Shown piece by piece: positions 42,942 through 52,936 of a DNA stretch of 64,000 nucleotides; within the stretch, counting starts at the first letter, position 1, and each line of letters opens with the position of its first letter. Location of the stretch: the NCBI RefSeq assembly GCF_025999835.1, contig NZ_AP025628.1, forward strand, positions 2,108,001 to 2,172,000. The letters run 5' to 3'. The notes below the pieces were generated by a model. The model worked only from the letters and a program-made list of their open reading frames with translations, was not told the origin of the DNA and made no database searches. Source of the DNA: Caldinitratiruptor microaerophilus (GTDB taxonomy: Bacteria > Bacillota > Sulfobacillia > Symbiobacteriales > ZC4RG38). The translations under genes and the position numbers were made by a program.

Positions 42942-44192
42942 TCACGGCTGCGGCGCGGGCCCGGCGGGCTCCGCCGGTGCTGCTGCCGCCGCGACCTTCT
43001 CCACGGTGACGACGAACTCGACCCTGTGGGCCCGGTCCCACCAGTAGTCCCGGTTGCGCTCCGCCGTCTCCAGGATGGCCTCCAGCTTGGCCCGCTGCGC
43101 GGCGGCGTCCTGCGGGGTCCACACGCCCGTACGCACGTACTCGTCCAGATTCGCCAGGGTCTCTTTCGCGGCCCGGATGTCGTCGTAAGCGGCGGTGTAT
43201 TGCTCGGAGTAGTCCACCTGGCCCGACTCCTCCGACGCCACCCGTCCCGTCTGCCGCAGCGCGATCTCCCGCAGCGCGGCCCGGGCCTCGTCCTGCTTGT
43301 CCGCCGGTACCCAGTAGATCCGCTCTTCGGACGGAACGACACCGCCGCCGAGTCCGGCGATCGCCGTCTCGACCGCCCGGAGCGCCTGGTCGATGTCCGG
43401 GACCTCCAGCCTCACCCTGTACGTGATGGCAACGAGCGTGCCTTTCTCGACGCGGGCCGGTTTGGCGCCTTCGGCGCCCGCCACGCCCGCGCTGAGGCCG
43501 TTGACCGGGATCGAAGGCTCCATCCCGGGAAGTGTCGGCGTACCCGCCTGTTCCCCGGGTTGCGGCCCGCCCGCCCCCGGCTTGGCGCCCGGTGTCTGGG
43601 CCCGTACGCCGGCGCCGGGGCCCGGCGTGCTCCGCCCCGTCACCGGCCCCGAACCGCTCGAACCGCTGCTCGGCCCTGCTGCGACGGATCCGGCGCCGTC
43701 CGGACGGGCAGCCGGTGCGCCGGGGCCGTCGACCCGGGTAACGTCCGCTGCCGTCGCAGGCGCCGTGGATGGGCCGGTCAGCCCCGCCCCGCCGGCCAGA
43801 GGCACCGGACGCGTGCCGCCGAACGGACCGGCCGGCGAGTAGGCCAGCGCGAGGATGGCGGCGGCAGCCGCAGCCGCCGCGGCGGGAACCCCGGCCCGGC
43901 GCCAGCTCCGGCGCACCCGCTCCCAAGCCGGCACCACAGCCGGACGGGCGGCAGCGACCGGCGGCGGCAGGGCCGCAAGCCGGGCATGAAGGCTCTCGCG
44001 GAACCCCGGCGGAACCTCCAGGTCCGGGTCCGCCAGGTCGTGCAGCATCGCGACGGTCCGGCGCAGGAGGGCCTCTTCTGTGGCGCACGCGGCGCAGCGC
44101 CCCAGGTGGTGCTCCACCTGAAGGCGCGCGAGTTCATGGAGCTCCCCGTCGATGTACGCAGAAAGGTGCTGTCGGACGCCCTCACAGTTCAC
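42942..44192 (-). CDS. zinc-finger anti-sigma factor with DUF4349 domain
   Basis: 416 residues. N-terminal ZAS domain (about 1-45) with HHLGRCAAC, the His-x3-Cys-x2-Cys zinc motif that holds the sigma factor; one membrane helix near 105-122; a Gly/Pro/Ala-rich extracytoplasmic linker (about 125-250); C-terminal DUF4349-like coiled domain (about 265-405: GGGVVPSEERIYW, EARAALREIALRQTG, YDDIRAAKETLANL). It overlaps the sigma gene by 11 nt. The outer DUF4349 part may sense an envelope signal. Confidence 0.85.
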   Translation of the reverse strand: MNCEGVRQHLSAYIDGELHELARLQVEHHLGRCAACATEEALLRRTVAMLHDLADPDLEVPPGFRESLHARLAALPPPVAAARPAVVPAWERVRRSWRRAGVPAAAAAAAAAILALAYSPAGPFGGTRPVPLAGGAGLTGPSTAPATAADVTRVDGPGAPAARPDGAGSVAAGPSSGSSGSGPVTGRSTPGPGAGVRAQTPGAKPGAGGPQPGEQAGTPTLPGMEPSIPVNGLSAGVAGAEGAKPARVEKGTLVAITYRVRLEVPDIDQALRAVETAIAGLGGGVVPSEERIYWVPADKQDEARAALREIALRQTGRVASEESGQVDYSEQYTAAYDDIRAAKETLANLDEYVRTGVWTPQDAAAQRAKLEAILETAERNRDYWWDRAHRVEFVVTVEKVAAAAAPAEPAGPAPQP

Positions 44193-44820
44193 CGCCGCGT
44201 CGCCTCCTGGCTCTATAGACGGCGGCAGGTGCGAAAAGTTCCCTGTCGGCCAGACGCGACCGGAGGGCTTCCTTGAGAGCAGCCCGGGCGCGGTTGAGCC
44301 GGCTCTTCACCGTCCCCAGGGATACGCCCAGCACGTCGCGGATCTGCTCGTAGGTGAGATCCTGAAAATCGCGGAGAATGAGGATGTCCCGGTGGTCTTC
44401 GTCGAGGTCCAGCACGGCCTCCCGCACCAGTCGCTGGAGTTCGCGGCGCTCCAGGGCCTGCTCGGGTCCGTCAGCCGGGTCCGCCCACTGGCGGGCCAGC
44501 TCACCATCGTCTTTGTCCATCGGCTCGTCGAGAGAGGACACCCGTTGCCGCTGCCGGCGCCGGAGTTCATCCCGACACGCGTTGTAGACGATCCGGTGCA
44601 GCCACGTCGAGAAGGACGAGTCGCCCCGGAACTCCGCGAGCGACGTGTAAGCCCGGACGAACGCCTCCTGGGCCATGTCGCTGGCGTCTTCGTGGTTGCC
44701 GGTCAGGCGGTACGCCAGACCGTAGACCCGCTTCTCGTACTGGCTGATGAGAGCCTCGAAGGCCGCCACGTCGCCTGCGCGGGCCCGCTCGACGAGGCGC
44801 GACTCGTCGCTCGAGTTCAC
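44182..44820 (-). CDS. ECF RNA polymerase sigma factor (SigW/RpoE-like)
   Basis: 212 residues from GTG 44820, 8 nt behind GGAGGGA. Region 2: YRLTGNHEDASDMAQEAFVRAY, FRGDSSFSTWLHRIVYNACRD. Region 4: DLDEDHRDILILRDFQDLTYEQI and GVSLGTVKSRLNRAR. Full ECF layout. Coupled to its anti-sigma factor. I see no clear ECF promoter upstream, so autoregulation is not shown. Confidence 0.92.
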   Translation of the reverse strand: MNSSDESRLVERARAGDVAAFEALISQYEKRVYGLAYRLTGNHEDASDMAQEAFVRAYTSLAEFRGDSSFSTWLHRIVYNACRDELRRRQRQRVSSLDEPMDKDDGELARQWADPADGPEQALERRELQRLVREAVLDLDEDHRDILILRDFQDLTYEQIRDVLGVSLGTVKSRLNRARAALKEALRSRLADRELFAPAAVYRARRRRGGEL

Positions 44821-45172
44821 CCTGCCGCTCCCTCCACACGGACGCAGCCCTGACGGGAGATCCCGTGGCGACATCTGCTGGCTCCATGTTCGGGACTGGG
44901 AATGTGAAATCCTGTTGGGACACCCTGCCGGCGGCGCGCGCCCGAACCGGCACCCCTGCCGGCCCTGGCAATGGTAACCCGGCCAGGGGAGGCTGACAAC
45001 CGGGGTGCCACCGCCTGCCGCCCGGATCGCCGGGTCCACGTCCGGCTACCAGTCTCTTCGCCCGGCGCCGGCGCTTTGCGGGGGTCGCGTGCCGGCCACG
45101 CCGCCGGCGCCGCACCGCCCGCCGGTTACCGGGGCTTCGGGCGAGGCATCCTACCGGCGGGAGGGAACGTGC
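44821..45172. other. 350-nt gap without supported gene
   Basis: GC-rich sequence between the sigma factor start and a possible small plus-strand gene. No frame with a ribosome site and no clear promoter pattern. Confidence 0.4.
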
Positions 45173-45376
45173 ATGCCAGAAGGGCCCGAAGTGGCACCGC
45201 CCGGAAAGGTCGAACCGGAGCGCGGGACCCGCCCCCTCACCCCCGGCGCGGGGATGAGCACCGGGGTCCACCGCCCGGAGGACGACCGGGAACCCAAGGC
45301 GCCGGCCCGCGGGGTCGGGGCTGCGGGAACCCGTCCGGAGGAGAAACACAGCGGCGGCAGGCGGGTGTCCGGGTAG
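45173..45376 (+). CDS. possible small hypothetical protein, 67 residues
   Basis: ATG 6 nt behind GGGAGGGA; product is hydrophilic, Pro/Gly/Arg/Glu-rich with no predicted fold. Its stop lies in the loop of a hairpin (AGGCGGGTG 45359-45367 with CACCCGCCT 45378-45386). Only the ribosome site and the downstream hairpin support it; it may be non-coding. Confidence 0.3.
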   Translation: MPEGPEVAPPGKVEPERGTRPLTPGAGMSTGVHRPEDDREPKAPARGVGAAGTRPEEKHSGGRRVSG

Positions 45377-45403
45377 GCACCCGCCTATCTCGCCCCGGCC
45401 GTG

Positions 45404-45412
45404 TGATATAAT
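45404..45412 (+). promoter_or_regulatory. extended -10 promoter of tRNA-Leu(CAA)
   Basis: TGATATAAT: a TGn extension directly before a perfect TATAAT (45407-45412), 18 nt before the tRNA 5' end. The -35 region is poor, as is common with extended -10 promoters. Confidence 0.75.
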
Positions 45413-45430
45413 AGGGGCGTGAGTGCTCGC

Positions 45431-45518
45431 CGGAGTATCCGAACTGGCACAGGAGCCCGACTCAAAATCGGGTGGGGTAGCCCCCCGTGTGGGTTCGACT
45501 CCCACCTCCGGCACCAGC
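45431..45518 (+). tRNA. tRNA-Leu (CAA)
   Basis: 88 nt including encoded CCA. Acceptor GCCGGAG pairs with CTCCGGC. Anticodon stem CCCGA/TCGGG, loop CTCAAAA, anticodon CAA (45465-45467), decoding UUG. Long variable arm and T-loop GGTTCGACTCC. Confidence 0.95.
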
Positions 45519-45523
45519 AAGGC

Positions 45524-45558
45524 GAAGGTCCGGGTCCGACTGGCCCGGACCTTCGCGC
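45524..45558. terminator. hairpin after tRNA-Leu(CAA)
   Basis: Perfect 13-bp stem GCGAAGGTCCGGG (45524-45536) with 45546-45558, 9-nt loop; 5 nt after the tRNA and 10 nt from the stop of the convergent lipoprotein gene. Probably serves both strands. Confidence 0.65.
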
Positions 45559-45568
45559 GCCGCCGGCC

Positions 45569-46261
45569 TCACTCCCAGTTCACCTCGAGCCGGACAGGCC
45601 CCTCCTGGCGGGGAATGCGCACCAGGTGGTACGGCTGGCTCAGCGCCGCGGTGACGGCGGCCCCCGGGGCGGGCGAGCGGGTCCGGACGGACAGGATCAG
45701 CCGGTCACCCAGGCGCTCCACCCCCACCACCTCGACCGCGTAGCCGCCGCTCGACTTCTCCCCGAGCGAGACGGCGATTACCGAGTACGCGTGGAAGTCG
45801 ATCTCCGGGGGAGGCGGGGCGGGCACGCGGGGGGACACGTGGCGCTGCCAGAGTTCTGCCCACGACCCGGCGTCGGTCACCAGCACTGCGGCCCGGTCGG
45901 TCAGGCCGGAGTAGTACCCCTTCTCCAGGGTCTGGAAGGGGACGGGCCCCCGGGGCCCGGGCGAGACCGGCTCCACAGGGTGCTCGGACGGCCCGGACGG
46001 TTCGCCGCCTGCCTTGCCGGACGCGGGCGGGCTCTCCGGCCGCCCCGGAGCGGCGGGAACGGCAGGAGCCGGCCCGGGTGCCGGCTCGCCCGGGGCGCCG
46101 GCCCCGGGAACCCCCGGGCCGCCGGGGCTCGCTGCCGGCGGCGATCCGCCGACGGACGGCGGTGTCCCGCGCGCCGGCGGCCGGCCGCACGCGCCCAGCG
46201 CCAGGACGAGCAGGAGTGCGGCCGCTGCGGACAGGGGCCGCAGGGCATGCACGCGTCTCAC
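45569..46261 (-). CDS. lipoprotein with PrcB-like C-terminal domain
   Basis: 230 residues from GTG 46261 behind GAGGTGAG. Lipoprotein signal with lipobox ALGAC (Cys about 20), then a Pro/Gly/Ala spacer to about 105, then a PrcB_C-like domain (about 110-230): VTDAGSWAELWQRHVSP, EIDFHAYSVIAVSLGEKSSGGY, YHLVRIPRQEGPV. PrcB in Treponema is a partner of a surface protease; here only the fold is supported. Confidence 0.75.
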   Translation of the reverse strand: MRRVHALRPLSAAAALLLVLALGACGRPPARGTPPSVGGSPPAASPGGPGVPGAGAPGEPAPGPAPAVPAAPGRPESPPASGKAGGEPSGPSEHPVEPVSPGPRGPVPFQTLEKGYYSGLTDRAAVLVTDAGSWAELWQRHVSPRVPAPPPPEIDFHAYSVIAVSLGEKSSGGYAVEVVGVERLGDRLILSVRTRSPAPGAAVTAALSQPYHLVRIPRQEGPVRLEVNWE

Positions 46262-46329
46262 GGCGCTCACCTCTACCCGATTGGACGGGCCGGGCCGGCC
46301 CGGCGTTTCCCCCCGCTGTCCGGGAATTG

Positions 46330-46353
46330 TTGACAGGCCGCAGCGTCCGGTGC
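46330..46353 (+). promoter_or_regulatory. possible promoter of the SDR gene
   Basis: Consensus -35 TTGACA at 46330-46335 with a weak -10 TTCGAT 18 nt on (to about 46359 at most). Upstream of the SDR start at 46385. Confidence 0.35.
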
Positions 46354-46384
46354 TTCGATGGTGACAGCGGGAGGGGATGGGCCC

Positions 46385-47185
46385 ATGCAGATCGCGGGGG
46401 CGGTGGCCCTGGTCACGGGGGCGTCGAGCGGCATCGGGCGCGAGGTCGCGCTGGCGCTCGGGCGCCGGGGGGCGGCCGTCGCGCTGATCGGCCGGGACGA
46501 GACCCGGCTCGGCGAGGTGGCCGCGCAGTGCCGCGCCGCAGGCGCCGCGGCGGCTCTGCCGCTTCGCGCCGACGTCGCCGACTGGGAGGCGGTGAACACC
46601 GTGGTGGGGGAGCTGGAGCGAACCCTGGGGCCCGCCGACATCCTCGTGAACAGCGCCGGCGTGATGTACACGGGACCCGTCCACCGCATGGCGCCGGAGC
46701 ATTTCGCCGAGATGGTCCGCACCAACTACCTCGGCACCGTCTACCCCACCCGGGCGGTGCTGCCGGGGATGATCGCCCGCAGGCGGGGCAGCATCGTCAA
46801 CCTCTCCTCCCTCGCCGGCCGCGTGGCCGCCCGGGGCTACGGCGGCTACGCCCCCACCAAGTACGCGGTTGCCGGGTTCACCGACGCCCTCCGGCAGGAA
46901 GTCGCCCACCGGGGGATCCACGTCTGCGGCGTGTACCCCGGTCCCGTCGACACCCCGATGGTCCGGGATCGGGAGGGGAAAGGGCCTGCGGATCCGTTTC
47001 CCCTGGTCCCGCTCCTTCGCCCGGAGCGCGTCGCGGAGGCCGTGGTCCGGGCGATCGAGCGGCGCCGGCGGCACGTGTACCTTCCCGCCGGCGCCGGGCT
47101 GGTCGGCCTCCTGTACACGCTCTGGCCCCAACCCGTGGAGTGGATCTACGCGCGCTTCCCCATCGGCCAGAACCGGGTCGACTGA
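46385..47185 (+). CDS. short-chain dehydrogenase/reductase
   Basis: 266 residues, ATG behind GGGAGGGGA. Classical SDR: cofactor motif TGASSGIGREVALAL near 14, VNSAGVMYTG, catalytic Ser in SIVNLSSLAG, Tyr and Lys in YAPTKYAVAG, then VYPGPVDTPM. NADP preference suggested by Arg after the second strand (LIGRDETRL). The C-terminal tail (VGLLYTLWPQPVEWIY) is hydrophobic, as in membrane-associated SDRs. Substrate unknown. Confidence 0.92.
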   Translation: MQIAGAVALVTGASSGIGREVALALGRRGAAVALIGRDETRLGEVAAQCRAAGAAAALPLRADVADWEAVNTVVGELERTLGPADILVNSAGVMYTGPVHRMAPEHFAEMVRTNYLGTVYPTRAVLPGMIARRRGSIVNLSSLAGRVAARGYGGYAPTKYAVAGFTDALRQEVAHRGIHVCGVYPGPVDTPMVRDREGKGPADPFPLVPLLRPERVAEAVVRAIERRRRHVYLPAGAGLVGLLYTLWPQPVEWIYARFPIGQNRVD

Positions 47186-47204
47186 GAACCGAGCCGAGAG
47201 GCGA

Positions 47205-47239
47205 AAGGCCCCCTCACCGGACCCGGGTGAGGGGGCCTT
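47205..47239. terminator. bidirectional terminator between SDR and mrp
   Basis: Perfect 14-bp stem AAGGCCCCCTCACC (47205-47218) with 47226-47239, 7-nt loop, located 20 nt after the SDR stop and 16 nt after the convergent mrp stop. Confidence 0.7.
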
Positions 47240-47254
47240 CGTCCGCAGTGCCGG

Positions 47255-48364
47255 TCACACCACGCGGCGGGCCTCGCCGGCGACGGAGACCGGCGGGGCG
47301 AGCTCCACGACGCGGCGGGCGACCTCGAAGAACGCCCTGGCCGCCAGGGAGTCGGGATCCTCGACCACCACCGGGTCGCCGACGTCCCCGCCCAGGCGTA
47401 CCTCGCCCTGGAGCGGGATGCGCCCCAGCACCTCGGTACCGAGCTGCGCGGCCAGGGACTGGGCGCCGCCCTTGCCGAAGATGTAGTGCTCCTTCGAGCA
47501 CTGGTCGCACACGAAGTACGCCATGTTCTCGACGATGCCGAGGATGCGCTGGTTCACCTTCTGGGCCATCGCGCCCACCCGGATGGCGACCTGCGAGGCG
47601 GCCGCCTGCGGAGTCGTGACGATCAGGATCTGGGCGCCGGGCAGCATCTGGGCGATGGACAGGGCGACGTCGCCGGTGCCGGGCGGGAGGTCGATGAGAA
47701 GGTACTGGATGTCGCCCCAGAGCACGTTCGTGAGGAACTGCTCGATCATCTTGGTGAGCATCGGGCCGCGCCAGATGATCGGCGTGTCCTCGTCGACCAG
47801 CGACCCGGCCGAGATGAACCGCACCCCGTGGTTCTCGACCGGCACGATGCTCTGCTCGTCCAGCACGACCGGGCGGTTCATGTTCCCCATCATGCGCGGG
47901 ATGGAGAAGCCGTAGATGTCCGCGTCCAGGATGCCGACCGGGTAGCCGAGGCGCTCCAGCGCGACCGCCAGGTTCACGGTGACGGTGGACTTCCCCACCC
48001 CGCCCTTGCCGGACGCCACCCCGATGATGCGGTACTTCTCCGCCAGCCGCGCCGTGTTCGCGGTGGGCATGGGCGCGCCCCGCACCTTCGCCGCGACGGC
48101 CGCCCGCTCCTCGTCGGTCATCGCGCCGAAGTGGAGGTTGATCTGGCCGATATCCGGGATCTCCCGCCGCAGCCTCTCCACGACGTCCCGCTCGAAGGTC
48201 GCCTTGAGCGGGCAACCGGGCACGGTCAGGTTGATCGTCAGGTCGACGTCGTTTCCGTGGATCCGGACTTCCTTCACCATGTCCAGTTCCACGACGCTGC
48301 GCCGCAGTTCCGGATCCATGACCCCCTTGAGGGCCTCCATGATGGCCTCGTGGGTGACCGCCAT
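47255..48364 (-). CDS. Mrp/ApbC-family Fe-S cluster carrier ATPase
   Basis: 369 residues; ATG behind GGGAGGGA. N-terminal MIP18/DUF59 domain (about 1-85), then the P-loop ATPase with GVASGKGGVGKSTV near 115, switch DADIYGFS, LLIDLPPGTGD, and the cluster-binding CDQC near 290. Dimeric carrier that hands 4Fe-4S clusters to target proteins. Relevant to the many Fe-S proteins of this window, though not linked by operon. Confidence 0.93.
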   Translation of the reverse strand: MAVTHEAIMEALKGVMDPELRRSVVELDMVKEVRIHGNDVDLTINLTVPGCPLKATFERDVVERLRREIPDIGQINLHFGAMTDEERAAVAAKVRGAPMPTANTARLAEKYRIIGVASGKGGVGKSTVTVNLAVALERLGYPVGILDADIYGFSIPRMMGNMNRPVVLDEQSIVPVENHGVRFISAGSLVDEDTPIIWRGPMLTKMIEQFLTNVLWGDIQYLLIDLPPGTGDVALSIAQMLPGAQILIVTTPQAAASQVAIRVGAMAQKVNQRILGIVENMAYFVCDQCSKEHYIFGKGGAQSLAAQLGTEVLGRIPLQGEVRLGGDVGDPVVVEDPDSLAARAFFEVARRVVELAPPVSVAGEARRVV

Positions 48365-48458
48365 CCGCTTATCCCTCCCGGACGGCCCCTCTGGGGCCCA
48401 TCCCCTCGTAGTTTACCCCTTCCGGGGTCGCCGGCTGGTGACCCGAATCACTATCCCC

Positions 48459-48488
48459 TTTATACCATAGTCCTGTTGCAAACCACAA
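48459..48488 (-). promoter_or_regulatory. promoter of mrp
   Basis: On the minus strand TTGTGG, 18 nt, TATAAA (48464 to 48459) about 95 nt upstream of the mrp start, in an AT-rich patch. Confidence 0.5.
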
Positions 48489-48610
48489 CGAACGGCGGTC
48501 CGGCGGAGGCCGGCGCGCCCCGGCCGTCACCCGTTCTGGGCAGGCGACGTAACCTGTTAACGTCACCGGCCGGTGGCCGGCCGGACCATCCTCCGGAGGA
48601 GGAGTCTCCC

Positions 48611-49048
48611 ATGCCCCATCGGATCGCCGCGGCCGTCCAGCCCCTCGCCCGCCTGCACGCCCGGGAGATGGCCGATGCCTTCGAGGCACTGTGCGCGCAC
48701 GCCTGCGAGATGACCGGGATCTCGTCCGCCCTGGTCGCCCAGGGAATGTCGCCCGGCGCGGCGCACATGCTGGCCAGGCAGTGGCACGCGGCCGGTCTGA
48801 CCATCCACCCCGAGGTCCGCGCGGCAGCGCTGATGCCCGGCGTGATGGGCGTCCCGGGGATGATGGGGATGCCCGCCGTGATGGGCATGCCCGCCATGAT
48901 GGGCATGCCGGTCGGTGCCTTCGGGATCTCGCCCTGGGCGGCCGGCATCACGGCAGCGCCCTGGCTCGGCGTACCCGGCCTCGCCGGCATCACGGCCGGC
49001 GCGGTGCCGCGCCTCGGGCTCGCCGGGCTCCTGCTCGACCCCGACTGA
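48611..49048 (+). CDS. small protein with Met/Gly/Pro repeat
   Basis: 145 residues, ATG with GGAGGAGGA 8 nt upstream. N-terminal part (1-~65) is helical with two Cys and two His (FEALCAHACEMTG). The middle (~78-105) is built of repeats such as GVMGVPGMMGMPAVMGMP, with 10 Met in about 25 residues, and the end is hydrophobic Gly/Ala/Pro/Leu. No family recognised. Met-rich plus Cys/His could bind Cu(I), or the protein may be a coat or surface component. Divergent from mrp. Confidence 0.65.
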   Translation: MPHRIAAAVQPLARLHAREMADAFEALCAHACEMTGISSALVAQGMSPGAAHMLARQWHAAGLTIHPEVRAAALMPGVMGVPGMMGMPAVMGMPAMMGMPVGAFGISPWAAGITAAPWLGVPGLAGITAGAVPRLGLAGLLLDPD

Positions 49049-49078
49049 GGCGGCCGCCCCACGCCACCCCGGGCACGC

Positions 49079-50836
49079 TCACCGCACCGTCGCCTTGCCC
49101 CGGTACACGAGCCCCCGGGTGGCGTCGACCGTGACCGTGTCCCCGTCGGCGATGCGGGCGGTGGCCCCCTGTGCCCCCACCACGACCGGGATGCCCAGCG
49201 AGAGGCAGACGACCGCCGCGTGAGAGGTGAGACCGCCCTCCTCGGTCACGACGGCCGCCGCCCGCTCCATGGCGGGGACGAAGTCGGCATCGGTGAAGGA
49301 GGCCACGAGCACGTCGCCCCGGCCGACCCGGTCCAGGTCGGCGGGCCCGCGCACGACGCGGGCCACGCCCACCACGGCCCGGCGGCCGATCCCCGTGCCC
49401 CGCGCCAGCACCTCCGCCACCGTCTCGACGCGGATGAGGTTCGTGGTGCCCTGGATCCCCAGCGGCACCCCCGCCGTGATCACCACCAGGTCGCCGCCCC
49501 GGACCAGCCCGGACTCCAGCGCCCCCTCGATGGCCCGGTCCATCATCGTGTCGGTGGAGGTGGCCTCCTCCTTCACCACCGGATGGACCCCCCAGACCAG
49601 CGTGAGCTGGCGGGAGACCCGCGGGTTCGGGGTGACGGCGATGATCGGCGCCCGGGGCCGGTACTTGGAGACCATCCGGGCGGTGAAGCCGGAGGCCGTC
49701 GCCGTGATGATGGCCGCGGCGCCGAGGTCCGCCGCGGTGGCGACCGTCCCGTGGGAGATCGCCTCGGTGACGGTGGCGAGCCGCTCCCCCGCCTGGCGGC
49801 GCTTGCGGGCGAGGATGGCGGCGTAGTCCAGCGCCTCCTCCGTGCGCTCGGCGATGCGGGCCATCGTCTGCACGGCCTCGACCGGGTGCGCGCCGGCGGC
49901 CGTCTCGGCAGAGAGCATCACGGCGTCGGTACCGTCGTAGATGGCGTTGGCCACGTCCGAAGCCTCCGCCCGCGTCGGGCGGGGCCGCTGCACCATGGAC
50001 TCGAGCATCTGCGTGGCGGTGATCACGGGCTTGCCGAAGCGGTTGGCCCGTTCGATCATCGCCTTCTGCATGAGGGGGACCTCTTCGGTCGGCACCTCCA
50101 CCCCCAGGTCGCCCCGGGCCACCATCAGCCCGTCGGCGATCTGCAGGATCTCGTCGAGGTTGTCGAAGCCCTCCTGGGACTCCACCTTGGCGATGATCTG
50201 CTGATCGCCCCCGGCCTCCTCGAGCACCCGGCGGATGGCCAGCACGTCGGCCGCCTTGCGCACGAAGGAGGCGGCGATGAAGTCGACCCCCTCGGCGACG
50301 CCGAAGCGGATGTCCTCGACGTCCTTCTCGGCCAGGGCGGGGAGCGACACGCGGATCCCGGGGAGGTTGACCTTCTTGCGGTCCGAGAGCACGCCGCCCA
50401 CGACCACGCGGCAGTGGACGTCCGGGCCCGCCACCGACTCCACTTCCAGGACGATGTTCCCGTCGTCGAGATACACCGGCCGGCCGGGTCGCACGTCCTC
50501 CGTGAGCCCGGGGTACTCGACGTAAACCCCCTCCGCCGTGCCGGGGCGCGGCCGGGTGCTGAGCGTGAAGGGCTGCCCCTCCCGGAGGGTCACACGTCCC
50601 CCCTCGAAGGTGCCGATGCGGATCTCGGGTCCCTTCAGGTCGAGCATGACGCCCACCGTGGCGCCGGTGATCCGCACGGCCTCCCGGATGGCGGCCAGGC
50701 GGCGGCGGTGGTCCTCGAGGACGCCGTGCGACATGTTGAGCCGCGCCACGTTCATGCCGGCACGGATGAGGCGGACGAGCACGTCCACGTTTTCGCTCGC
50801 GGGTCCGATGGTGGCCACGATCTTCGTCCTACGCAC
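49079..50836 (-). CDS. pyk: pyruvate kinase with C-terminal PEP-utilising domain
   Basis: 585 residues; GTG start behind GGGAGG. Barrel with MLDLKGPEIR, IIAKVESQEGFDN, MVARGDLGVE and TATQMLESM; the extra C-terminal swivel domain (~490-585) has GGLTSHAAVVCLSLG, as in Bacillus-type enzymes. Opposite direction of PEP synthase in metabolism. It follows pfkA by 31 nt, so the glycolytic pair is one operon. Confidence 0.95.
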   Translation of the reverse strand: MRRTKIVATIGPASENVDVLVRLIRAGMNVARLNMSHGVLEDHRRRLAAIREAVRITGATVGVMLDLKGPEIRIGTFEGGRVTLREGQPFTLSTRPRPGTAEGVYVEYPGLTEDVRPGRPVYLDDGNIVLEVESVAGPDVHCRVVVGGVLSDRKKVNLPGIRVSLPALAEKDVEDIRFGVAEGVDFIAASFVRKAADVLAIRRVLEEAGGDQQIIAKVESQEGFDNLDEILQIADGLMVARGDLGVEVPTEEVPLMQKAMIERANRFGKPVITATQMLESMVQRPRPTRAEASDVANAIYDGTDAVMLSAETAAGAHPVEAVQTMARIAERTEEALDYAAILARKRRQAGERLATVTEAISHGTVATAADLGAAAIITATASGFTARMVSKYRPRAPIIAVTPNPRVSRQLTLVWGVHPVVKEEATSTDTMMDRAIEGALESGLVRGGDLVVITAGVPLGIQGTTNLIRVETVAEVLARGTGIGRRAVVGVARVVRGPADLDRVGRGDVLVASFTDADFVPAMERAAAVVTEEGGLTSHAAVVCLSLGIPVVVGAQGATARIADGDTVTVDATRGLVYRGKATVR

Positions 50837-50867
50837 GGTCCGGCCTCCCTGATTCGCTCCCCCGGTT

Positions 50868-52226
<1,359 letters not shown>

Positions 52227-52263
52227 TTACCGCCGTGCCCGGTCCCCTATCCGGCGCGCGCAA

Positions 52264-52298
52264 GGGCCCCCGCGGCCGGCGACCGGCTGCGGGGGCCC
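52264..52298 (-). terminator. strong hairpin after tpx
   Basis: 16-bp stem with one G-U (52264-52279 with 52283-52298) and triloop CGA, 18 nt beyond the tpx stop on the minus strand; no clear U-tract. Confidence 0.55.
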
Positions 52299-52315
52299 GC
52301 TCGCGTACACGTACC

Positions 52316-52840
52316 CTACGAAACCCTGGCCGCCGCCTGGCGGGCTGCGGCGATGGCCGCCTCGTAGTTCGGGTGGTTGTGGGCGTCCGGCACGTACTCC
52401 ACGTAGGTGACCTTTCCGCTTGCATCCACGACGAAGACGGCCCGCGCCAGGAGCCGCAGCTCCTTCACGAGCACCCCGTACGCCTGGCCGAAGGAGGCGT
52501 CCCGATGGTCGGACAGGGTGATCACGCGCTCCACGCCGGCGGCCCCGCACCAGCGCTTCTGCGCGAACGGAAGGTCCATGGAGATGGTCAGGATCGTGAC
52601 CCCGGGGAGGCCCGTGGCCTCCTCGTTGAAGCGCCGGGTCTCCGCGTCGCACACGCCCGTGTCCAGCGACGGGACCGAGGCCAGGATGAGGGGCTTGCCC
52701 GCGAAGTCCTTCAGGGAGACGGGCTTCAGGTCAGTGCCGAGGGCGGTGAAGTCCGGGGCCGTGTCCCCGACCTTGATCTCCGGGCCGATGAGGGTGACAG
52801 GCTTGCCGCCGAAGCTGACGACGCCGGTGCGCTCGACCAT
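52316..52840 (-). CDS. tpx: thiol peroxidase
   Basis: 174 residues; ATG behind the excellent AAGGAGGT. Atypical 2-Cys peroxiredoxin: peroxidatic Cys in SVPSLDTGVCDAETRRF and resolving Cys in FAQKRWCGAAG. Reduces peroxides with thioredoxin. Second peroxidase in this window besides the Sec-containing one. It has its own promoter, so it need not be co-transcribed with the methionine operon upstream. Confidence 0.95.
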   Translation of the reverse strand: MVERTGVVSFGGKPVTLIGPEIKVGDTAPDFTALGTDLKPVSLKDFAGKPLILASVPSLDTGVCDAETRRFNEEATGLPGVTILTISMDLPFAQKRWCGAAGVERVITLSDHRDASFGQAYGVLVKELRLLARAVFVVDASGKVTYVEYVPDAHNHPNYEAAIAAARQAAARVS

Positions 52841-52907
52841 CGGCTGTTACCTCCTTGCGGACCAGTCCCTTCGGGCCGCGCAGCCAGCGGGACTTTGTAC
52901 ACGCCAA

Positions 52908-52936
52908 AGTTTAGCACCGGGGGTGGACCGCGTCAA
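52908..52936 (-). promoter_or_regulatory. promoter of tpx
   Basis: On the minus strand TTGACG (52936-52931), 17 nt, TAAACT (52913-52908), 70 nt upstream of the tpx start and overlapping the last codons of the preceding gene. Confidence 0.75.

Noticed and set aside
47486-48610. Plus-strand extension of the Met-rich protein across mrp
   Set aside because: It is antisense to the well-supported mrp gene; the ATG at 48611 has a good ribosome site.
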